64,000 nt of DNA. Origin: Nocardioides sp. CFH 31398 (lineage in GTDB: Bacteria; Actinomycetota; Actinomycetes; Propionibacteriales; Nocardioidaceae). Under the pieces are notes generated by a model that had not been told where the DNA came from, did no database searches, and was given only the letters and a program-made list of their open reading frames with translations. The stretch spans positions 124,001 through 188,000 of the forward strand of contig NZ_JAKUHT010000013.1 in assembly GCF_022436705.1 (NCBI RefSeq), read 5' to 3'. Shown piece by piece: positions 58,386-64,000 of the stretch. The first letter of the stretch is position 1. Every line of letters begins with the position of its first letter. A program made the position numbers and the translations under genes.

Positions 58386-59786
58386 ATGGCCACCACCTCA
58401 CCGGCACCCAAGGCGCCGCAGCCGACGGAGCAGAAGCGCTCCTCGGCGCGCGCCACGCACGCCCTGTACCTCGCCGTCATCGCCGCGGTGGCGCTGGGCA
58501 TCCTCGTCGGGCTCGTCGCCCCCGGCTTCGCCGTCCAGCTCGAGCCCATCGGCGACGGCTTCATCAACCTGATCAAGATGATGATCCAGCCGGTCATCTT
58601 CTGCACGATCGTCCTGGGCGTCGGCTCGGTCGCCAGCGCCACGAAGGTCGGCAAGGTCGGCGGGATGGCGCTCGTCTACTTCCTCGTGATGTCGACGGTC
58701 GCCCTGGCCATCGGCCTCGTCGTCGGGAACCTGCTCGACCCGGGCCAGGGCCTGAACCTCACCTCCGAGCTCGCCGCCGAGGGCCAGTCGAAGGCCGCGG
58801 ACGGCCACGGCAGCACCACCGAGTTCCTGCTCGGGATCATCCCGACCTCGCTGTTCTCCGCGCTCACCTCGGGCTCGGTGCTGCAGACCCTCTTCGTCGC
58901 CCTGCTCGTCGGCTTCGCCCTGCAGCGCATGGGCGCCGCCGGCCAGCCCGTCCTCACCGTCATCGGCCACCTGCAGAAGGTCGTCTTCCGGGTCCTCGCC
59001 ATGATCATGTGGGCCGCCCCGATCGGCGCGTTCGGCGCCATCGCCGCCGTCACCGGCCAGGGCGGCGTGAGCGCCCTCGCCAGCCTCGGCGTGCTGATGA
59101 TCGGCTTCTACATCACCTGCCTGCTGTTCGTCTTCGTCGTCCTCGGCGCGCTGCTCAAGGCCGCCACCGGCGTCGGCATCTTCGGCCTGCTGAAGTACCT
59201 GGGCCGCGAGTTCCTGCTCATCCTCGCGACGTCGTCCTCCGAGTCGGCCCTGCCGCGCGTCATCGCCAAGCTCGAGCACGCCGGCGTCGACCGGACCACC
59301 GTGGGCGTCGTCATCCCCACCGGCTACTCGTTCAACCTCGACGGCACCGCGATCTACCTGACCATGGCCTCGCTCTTCATCGCCGACGCCCTCGGCGACC
59401 CGCTGAGCATCGGTGAGCAGATCGGCCTGCTGCTGTTCATGATGATCGCGGCCAAGGGCGCCGCGGGCGTCACCGGCTCCGGCATGGCCGTCCTCGCCGG
59501 TGGCCTGCAGTCGCACCGCCCCGACCTGGTGGACGGCGTCGGCTTCATCGTCGGCATCGACCGGTTCATGTCCGAGGCCCGCGCCCTGACGAACTTCGCC
59601 GGCAACGCCGTCGCGACGGTCCTCATCGGCCACTGGACCGGCGGCATCGACCGCCAGCGCTTCGACAGCGTGCTGAAGGGCGACCTGCCCTTCGACGAGT
59701 CGACGATGGTCGACGACCACGGCGCCGACGCCCCGATGACCGACGCCGTCGCGGAGAAGGGTGCGCCGCAGCTCGCGAAGGGCTGA
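58386..59786 (+). CDS. dctA: C4-dicarboxylate:cation symporter DctA
   Basis: 466 residues from an ATG at 58386. DctA takes up succinate, fumarate and malate with H+ or Na+. It has about eight membrane helices plus two hairpin loops, including FINLIKMMIQPVIFCTIVLG, the conserved serine-rich LATSSSESALPRVIAKLEHA, and VIPTGYSFNLDGTAIYLTMA and GSGMAVLAGGL. Length and motifs are normal for the dicarboxylate/amino acid:cation symporter family. It is divergent from the CitA/DcuS-type two-component pair, its probable regulator. Confidence 0.95.
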   Translation: MATTSPAPKAPQPTEQKRSSARATHALYLAVIAAVALGILVGLVAPGFAVQLEPIGDGFINLIKMMIQPVIFCTIVLGVGSVASATKVGKVGGMALVYFLVMSTVALAIGLVVGNLLDPGQGLNLTSELAAEGQSKAADGHGSTTEFLLGIIPTSLFSALTSGSVLQTLFVALLVGFALQRMGAAGQPVLTVIGHLQKVVFRVLAMIMWAAPIGAFGAIAAVTGQGGVSALASLGVLMIGFYITCLLFVFVVLGALLKAATGVGIFGLLKYLGREFLLILATSSSESALPRVIAKLEHAGVDRTTVGVVIPTGYSFNLDGTAIYLTMASLFIADALGDPLSIGEQIGLLLFMMIAAKGAAGVTGSGMAVLAGGLQSHRPDLVDGVGFIVGIDRFMSEARALTNFAGNAVATVLIGHWTGGIDRQRFDSVLKGDLPFDESTMVDDHGADAPMTDAVAEKGAPQLAKG

Positions 59787-59803
59787 GGAGCGACACGCAC
59801 GAC

Positions 59804-59842
59804 GCCCCGGATCCGGTCCACCTGGTGGACCAGGTCCGGGGC
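59804..59842. terminator. Hairpin between dctA and the methyltransferase gene
   Basis: GCCCCGGATCCGGTCCAC (59804-59821) pairs with GTGGACCAGGTCCGGGGC (59825-59842) with two mismatched pairs and a 3-nt loop. It lies 17 nt after the dctA stop between convergent genes and probably terminates transcription in both directions. Confidence 0.75.
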
Positions 59843-59870
59843 GCTGTCGTCCGCGGGTGCGGGAGGCAGG

Positions 59871-59889
59871 GGTCTCGACAGGCTCGACC
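59871..59889. repeat. Second copy of the dispersed element GGTCTCGACAGGCTCGACC
   Basis: Exact reverse complement of the 8387-8405 copy. A following GGTGGTCGAGGAGCCACC (59911-59928) is a truncated relative. Both stand in the convergent gap between dctA and the methyltransferase gene. Confidence 0.75.
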
Positions 59890-59947
59890 TCCGGGGGCGG
59901 CGGAGGCCCCGGTGGTCGAGGAGCCACCTGGCCCCGTGAGGGCCCGG

Positions 59948-60967
59948 TCAGTCCGTGGGGCGGACGGCGACGAGCAGGTCGCGCTGGATGGAGGAGTCGA
60001 CGCGGTGGGAGAGGTCGCGCCAGGGGCCGTCGTCCAGCGGCTCGAGCCCGGCGTCCCGCACGGTCGCGAGCAGCTCGTCCCGGGACAGCGTGCGGGTGTT
60101 CCAGGCGATCGCCAGGGTGCCGCCGCGGTGCAGCTGGCCGGCCCACACCGGCACCCCCTCGGCGAGCAGGGACCCGGGGGAGCGCTCACGCACGCCGGCG
60201 TCCTGGGCGCCCGGCCGACCGCGGTGGGCACCGTGGACCACGCCGTACGGCGCGTCGAGGACGACGGCGTCGAAGCCGCGGCGCCCGCACAGCTCGGCCG
60301 AGCGCCGTCCGTCGCCCTCCAGCTGGGCGAGGGCCAGGGGCTCGCCGCCGGCCGGCGGGGTCAGGGTGACGTCGAGCCGGCGCCCGATCCGCCTGCCCTC
60401 GCGCCGGACGGGGGTCACGTCGGCGGAGTGCTTGAGGCGGCCGCGGCGCAGCCAGGTCTTCAGGAACGCGGCCGTGGCGTCGAGGACCTTCGGGTCGCGG
60501 TCGACCCCGACGGCGTCGTGGCCGAGGCGCAGGGCGGTGGTGAGGGTGGTCCCGCGCCCGCACATCGGGTCGAGCACGCGTCGACGACCGGCGGGACGGC
60601 GGACGGCCGCCAGCGCGAGGTTCACCATCAGCCGGGTGAACTGCTCGTTCGTCTTGCCGGGGTACTTCGGGATCGTCACGAGGTCCTCGGGGAGCACCTC
60701 GGGCCGCTCCACGCCCACCGGCCGCAGCAGCGGCTCGCCGGGCGAGCCGGCGTCCTCGAACAGCGCCAGCAGCGCCGAGTGGTGGCCGAGCAGGGGCGGG
60801 ACGCCGTCCGCGTCGAGGGCCACGTACGACACGCCGGCGAGGTCGACCTCGGCGACGTCGGCGGCCTCCGGGCACAGCAGGGCGAGCTCGGCCAGCGCGA
60901 GCGGGCCCGCCGCCTGCGTGTAGACGTGGTTCGCCGACGGCTCGCGCAGCGCGAGGTAGCGGGTCAC
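59948..60967 (-). CDS. TRM11-like (UPF0020-type) SAM-dependent methyltransferase
   Basis: 339 residues from a GTG at 60967 overlapping the acyl-CoA dehydrogenase stop. The catalytic core is near residues 130-245: VLDPMCGRGTTLTTALRLGH (SAM-binding DPMCGRGT), AVGVDRDPKVLDATAAFLKT and the (D)DAPYG motif IV (FDAVVLDAPYGVVHG), which resembles N6/N2-type nucleic acid methyltransferases such as Trm11/RlmL. The first 110 residues are a separate domain (YLALREPSANHVYTQAAGPL). A tRNA or rRNA target is likely; the exact target is unknown. Confidence 0.85.
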   Translation of the reverse strand: MTRYLALREPSANHVYTQAAGPLALAELALLCPEAADVAEVDLAGVSYVALDADGVPPLLGHHSALLALFEDAGSPGEPLLRPVGVERPEVLPEDLVTIPKYPGKTNEQFTRLMVNLALAAVRRPAGRRRVLDPMCGRGTTLTTALRLGHDAVGVDRDPKVLDATAAFLKTWLRRGRLKHSADVTPVRREGRRIGRRLDVTLTPPAGGEPLALAQLEGDGRRSAELCGRRGFDAVVLDAPYGVVHGAHRGRPGAQDAGVRERSPGSLLAEGVPVWAGQLHRGGTLAIAWNTRTLSRDELLATVRDAGLEPLDDGPWRDLSHRVDSSIQRDLLVAVRPTD

Positions 60968-62673
60968 GGCACCGCCGGCGTGACGCGCTCGACGATCGCC
61001 GCGTGGTCACCGGAGGCCAGCGCGCCGAAGGTGCCGTCGGCGGTCGGGGCGAGGCGGGAGGCGCAGAAGACGTCGGCGACCTGCGCGGGCCCGCCGGTCA
61101 CGAGCAGCGCCCCCTGCAGGCAGGCCGCCATCCGGCCGGCGAGACGGCGGGCGAGGCCCTCGGCGCCCACCGGGTCCGCGAGCAGCTCGCCGAGCATGCC
61201 GAGCACCTCGTCGACCGCGCGGTCGAGCCGGGCGTCGGCACCGCGGGCGCGGCCGACCTCGTCGACCCACGCGTCGAGGGCGGCCGGCTCACGACCCAGC
61301 GCCCGCAGGACGTCGAGGGCGTTGACGTTGCCCGAGCCCTCCCACACCGAGTTCAGCGGCGACTCCCGGAAGAGCAGCGGCATCCCGGACTCCTCGACGT
61401 AGCCGTTGCCGCCCAGGCACTCCAACGCCTCGGCCGCGACGGCCGGCGTCCGCTTGCAGACCCAGAACTTCGCCAGCGGCAGCCCGATGCGCAGCAGCGG
61501 GTCGTCACGGTCGACGGCGGTGGCCAGGCGCAGCGCGAGCGCGGTCGCGGCCTCCGACTCGACGGCGAGGTCGGCGACCACGTTGCGCATCAGCGGCGCG
61601 TCGGCGAGGCGGCGTCCGAAGGCGGAGCGGTGCGCGACGTGCCAGGACGCCTCGGCGACCGCACGGCGCATCAGCGCGGCCGACCCCAGCACGCAGTCGA
61701 GCCGCGTCGCGGACACCATCGCGATGATCGTCCGGACGCCGCGGCCCTCCTCGCCGAGCAGCCACCCGTGCGTGCCGGCCAGCTCCAGCTCGGCCGAGGC
61801 GTTCGACCGGTTGCCCAGCTTGTCCTTCAGCCGCACGACCTCGAGGGCGTTGCGGGTGCCGTCGGGCATCACCCGGGGGACGACGAAGCACGACAGCCCG
61901 CCCGGCGCCTGGGCGAGCACGAGGAACACGTCGTTCATCGGCGCCGACGTGAACCACTTGTGGCCCTCCAGCACGTACGGGTCGTCGGCCGCGGGTCCGG
62001 TCGGGGTCGCCGTGGTCGTCGTCGCGCGGACGTCGGAGCCGCCCTGCTTCTCCGTCATCCCCATCCCGGCGAGCGCGCCCAGCTTCGTGGCGACCGGCCG
62101 CAGGCCCGGGTCGTACGACGTCGAGGTGAGCGCGGGCTCCCAGGTCGCGGCCAGCGCGGGGCTCGCGCGGAGGGCGGGGACGGCGGCGTACGTCATGGAG
62201 AGCGGGCACGCGTGGCCCGGCTCGACCTGGCTCCAGGCCAGGAACCCCGCGGCACGGCGCAGGTGCGCGTCGAGCCCGCCGGGCTCGTCCGACGAGGTGG
62301 CCCACGGCGTCCCGCCCAGCCCGAACCCGACCCCGCGCTCCATCAGCCAGTGCCACGAGGGGTGGAACTCGACCTCGTCGACCCGGGTGCCGTACCGGTC
62401 GACCGTGCGCAGCCGCGGCGGGTGCTCGTTGGCGAGCCGGCCGTGCTCGCGCGCCTCGGCGGAGCCGGCGAGACGACCCAGCGGCCCGAGGCCGGCGAGC
62501 AGGTCGTCGGCGGTGCCCCGGGCGTGCCGTCGGACGGCGTCGACCAGCGCGGCGTCCCCGGCCACGACGTCGTGCCCCTCCAGGGGCAACGGCTGGTTGG
62601 GGGAGACCCGCGACGCGAGGCGCGGGGACAGGCGCGCGGAGGCGTCGGCGGAGACCTCGGAGGCGGCTCTCAT
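60964..62673 (-). CDS. AidB-like acyl-CoA dehydrogenase
   Basis: 569 residues from an ATG at 62673. FAD-dependent acyl-CoA dehydrogenase family, AidB subtype: GMGMTEKQGGSDVRATTTTA (FAD/substrate loop), YVLEGHKWFTSAPMNDVFLV, LSCFVVPRVMPDGTRNALEV, KDKLGNRSNASAELELAGTH, LECLGGNGYVEESGMPLLFR and RESPLNSVWEGSGNVNALDV. The N-terminal 160 residues and C-terminal extension distinguish it from ordinary ACADs; AidB has been linked to the alkylation response in E. coli. TACGGT (reverse strand, 62685-62680) is 6 nt before the ATG. An in-frame ATG at 62721 would overlap the divergent gene and is rejected. It is coupled by GTGA to the TRM11-like gene. Confidence 0.9.
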   Translation of the reverse strand: MRAASEVSADASARLSPRLASRVSPNQPLPLEGHDVVAGDAALVDAVRRHARGTADDLLAGLGPLGRLAGSAEAREHGRLANEHPPRLRTVDRYGTRVDEVEFHPSWHWLMERGVGFGLGGTPWATSSDEPGGLDAHLRRAAGFLAWSQVEPGHACPLSMTYAAVPALRASPALAATWEPALTSTSYDPGLRPVATKLGALAGMGMTEKQGGSDVRATTTTATPTGPAADDPYVLEGHKWFTSAPMNDVFLVLAQAPGGLSCFVVPRVMPDGTRNALEVVRLKDKLGNRSNASAELELAGTHGWLLGEEGRGVRTIIAMVSATRLDCVLGSAALMRRAVAEASWHVAHRSAFGRRLADAPLMRNVVADLAVESEAATALALRLATAVDRDDPLLRIGLPLAKFWVCKRTPAVAAEALECLGGNGYVEESGMPLLFRESPLNSVWEGSGNVNALDVLRALGREPAALDAWVDEVGRARGADARLDRAVDEVLGMLGELLADPVGAEGLARRLAGRMAACLQGALLVTGGPAQVADVFCASRLAPTADGTFGALASGDHAAIVERVTPAVP

Positions 62674-62690
62674 GCGGATACCGTAGGTCC
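62674..62690. promoter_or_regulatory. 17-bp divergent region with overlapping -10 boxes
   Basis: The starts at 62673 (minus) and 62691 (plus) are separated by only 17 bp. The plus-strand hexamer TACCGT (62679-62684) and the minus-strand hexamer TACGGT (62685-62680) overlap by 5 bp (ACCGT/ACGGT), each 6 nt from its start codon. There is no room for ribosome-binding sites. Confidence 0.6.
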
Positions 62691-63716
62691 ATGAGCGCAG
62701 GGGGTCGGGCTGTGCCCGCACCCGCCGCGGGTCAGGGCTCGAGGGAGGGCGGCCTGCTGTTCCTCGTCCGCCGACTCGTCACCGTGACCACCGCGTCGTG
62801 CCTGCGCCACCGCGTCGCGGGCCTGGCGGGCGAGGCCGCGTTCTTCGCCGTCCTCTCCCTGCCGCCGCTGATCTTCGCGCTCGCCGGGGCGATCGGCTTC
62901 GTGACCGAGCGCTTCCCGCCGACCCAGGTCACCGACGTCCGTCAGGCCATCCTCGACCTGTCCACCCAGGCGCTGACCGACTCGGCCGTGGACCGCATCA
63001 TCGCCCCGACCATCGACGAGGTCCTCTCGGGCGGCCGCGCCGACGTCATCTCGATCGGGTTCGTGCTCGCGCTCTGGTCGGGCTCGCGGGCGCTGAACGT
63101 GTTCGTCGACACCATCACGATCATGCACGGCCTGGGCGGGCAACGGGGGATCGTCGCGACCCGGATGCTGTCCTTCGGGCTCTACCTGCTCGGCCTGCTC
63201 ACCGGCATGATCGGCATCCCGCTCGTCGTCGCCGGGCCCCGGCTCGTGGCGAGCCTGCTGCCCGAGCGGCTCGAGTTCCTCGCGATGTTCTACTGGCCGA
63301 CCGTCCTGGTCGTGTGCATCTGCTTCCTCGCCACGCTCTACCACGTGTCCGTGCCCGTGCGGACCCAGTGGAGCTTCAACCTGCCCGGGGCCGTCTTCTC
63401 GCTGCTGGTCTGGGTCGCGGGGTCGTCGGTGCTGCGCTGGGTGCTCACCGTCAGCGCGGAGGAGTCCCGCTCGGTGTACGGGCCGCTCTCGGCGCCCATC
63501 GCGATCCTGCTGTGGCTCTACCTCCTCGCCATCGCCGTGCTGATCGGCGCCGCCCTGAACGCCGCCTTCGACGAGGTCATCGGTCAGCAGGCCACCGCGA
63601 CCGCCCGGCGCGAGCTCGCCGCGCGGCTGCGTCGTACGGTCAACGGCCGCCCGCGGCGCCGACGTCCGGCCGACCCCGAGCCGCCGCCGTCCGAGCAGGG
63701 GGACGTGGAACACTGA
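62691..63716 (+). CDS. YihY/BrkB-family inner membrane protein
   Basis: 341 residues from an ATG at 62691. Six hydrophobic segments and the family landmarks are present: RVAGLAGEAAFFAVLSLPPL, ISIGFVLALWSGSRALNVFV (WxGSRA), MLSFGLYLLGLLTGMIGIPL, VRTQWSFNLPGAVFSLLVWV, and YGPLSAPIAILLWLYLLAIA (YGPLxAPIxxLLWLY). The last about 45 residues are basic then Pro/Glu-rich and cytoplasmic. The family was once called ribonuclease BN but is not an established RNase; its role is unknown, possibly transport. TACCGT at 62679-62684 is its likely -10. Confidence 0.92.
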   Translation: MSAGGRAVPAPAAGQGSREGGLLFLVRRLVTVTTASCLRHRVAGLAGEAAFFAVLSLPPLIFALAGAIGFVTERFPPTQVTDVRQAILDLSTQALTDSAVDRIIAPTIDEVLSGGRADVISIGFVLALWSGSRALNVFVDTITIMHGLGGQRGIVATRMLSFGLYLLGLLTGMIGIPLVVAGPRLVASLLPERLEFLAMFYWPTVLVVCICFLATLYHVSVPVRTQWSFNLPGAVFSLLVWVAGSSVLRWVLTVSAEESRSVYGPLSAPIAILLWLYLLAIAVLIGAALNAAFDEVIGQQATATARRELAARLRRTVNGRPRRRRPADPEPPPSEQGDVEH

Positions 63717-63721
63717 CCGCC

Positions 63722-64000
63722 GTGGGCACCGTGAACATGCCGACCCCGGTCGCCGTCGCGATCGCCGCCCTGGTCCTCCTCGCGGGATACCTGCTGGGCG
63801 TCGTCGCCGGCCCGGACGGCCCCGAGCGGACCACCGGCACCGTCGACTCGTTCGACGCGAGCAGCAACCTGCTGTGCCTGTCCGGCGACTCCGTCGCGGC
63901 CCTCGAGGAGTCGGACCTCGACGTCGCCGACGAGCAGGGCGACGACGACGTCCTCTGCGGTCGCTGGGAGCGCAGCGCGGGCAGCGAGCGCCCCGAGACC
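63722..64000 (+). CDS. Membrane-anchored hypothetical protein, 3' end outside the window
   Basis: Frame open from GTG at 63722 to the window end (93 codons); alternative starts are GTG 63731 and ATG 63737. Not included in the ORF listing because it is not closed. A single N-terminal membrane segment (VAVAIAALVLLAGYLLGVVA) is followed by an extracytoplasmic-type acidic region with two Cys (NLLCLSGDSVAALEE and DDVLCGRWERSAGSERPE). This looks like a membrane-anchored secreted domain. No function recognised. It starts 5 nt after the YihY gene stop, so the two may be cotranscribed. Confidence 0.75.
   Translation, partial: MGTVNMPTPVAVAIAALVLLAGYLLGVVAGPDGPERTTGTVDSFDASSNLLCLSGDSVAALEESDLDVADEQGDDDVLCGRWERSAGSERPET

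Overview
The window is very GC-rich, densely coded actinobacterial chromosome. GTG starts are common and many neighbouring genes share a 4-nt GTGA or ATGA overlap. The gene content (oleA-oleBC-oleD, an F420-type luciferase-like oxidoreductase, clgR, long-form glyA, a LexA box of the TCGAAC-N4-GTTCG type) points to an actinomycete. Nocardioidaceae (a Nocardioides-like organism) is the best guess, from general character and from dispersed GGTCTCGACAGGCTCGACC-type repeats. This is inference, not a database result. I see no rRNA, tRNA, prophage, IS element or CRISPR array. Nearly everything looks like core chromosome.

Layout. 1-8.4 kb: end of a SHOCT-domain gene, a TIGR01777-type epimerase, sucB and lpdA (2-oxoacid dehydrogenase E2 and E3), a small conserved protein, leucyl aminopeptidase pepA, divergent gcvT and a small protein. 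8.5-14.9 kb: thyA, dfrA, an LLM oxidoreductase, dapA, RNase J and cardiolipin synthase. 15-19.6 kb (minus): oleA, an oleB-oleC fusion and oleD, a complete set for head-to-head fatty acyl condensation to long-chain olefins. 20-27 kb: ftsK, a RodZ-like membrane protein, rimO and pgsA. 27-32 kb: a 1614-residue secreted nuclease/5'-nucleotidase. 32-40 kb: clgR, the giant helicase lhr, a GNAT acetyltransferase, a DUF3046 gene, MTA phosphorylase and an epimerase. 40-45.5 kb: a polytopic membrane protein divergent from a coupled set (GT2 glycosyltransferase, DUF2064 protein, methyltransferase, membrane-anchored molybdopterin oxidoreductase, small membrane protein). 45.5-49.3 kb: recA with a LexA box, recX, PPK2, a HipA-like kinase and a DUF3037 protein. 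49.5-53 kb (minus): assimilatory sulfate reduction genes with a Cys-containing leader peptide and an unlisted 53-residue double-CxxC protein. 53-64 kb: two lipoproteins, glyA, a CitB/DcuR-type two-component system facing dctA, a TRM11-like methyltransferase coupled to an AidB-like acyl-CoA dehydrogenase, a YihY/BrkB protein, and a gene running off the end.

The most unusual features are non-coding. Two intergenic regions (31.99-32.19 kb and 55.59-55.95 kb) carry arrays of a GAGTCG-headed repeat with an exact 32-bp period. Each region has a forward block followed by an inverted block. In addition, at least 15 genes have a TAnnnT/CAnnnT hexamer exactly 6-8 nt before the start codon, the geometry expected for leaderless transcription. 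One divergent pair (62673/62691) uses overlapping -10 boxes.
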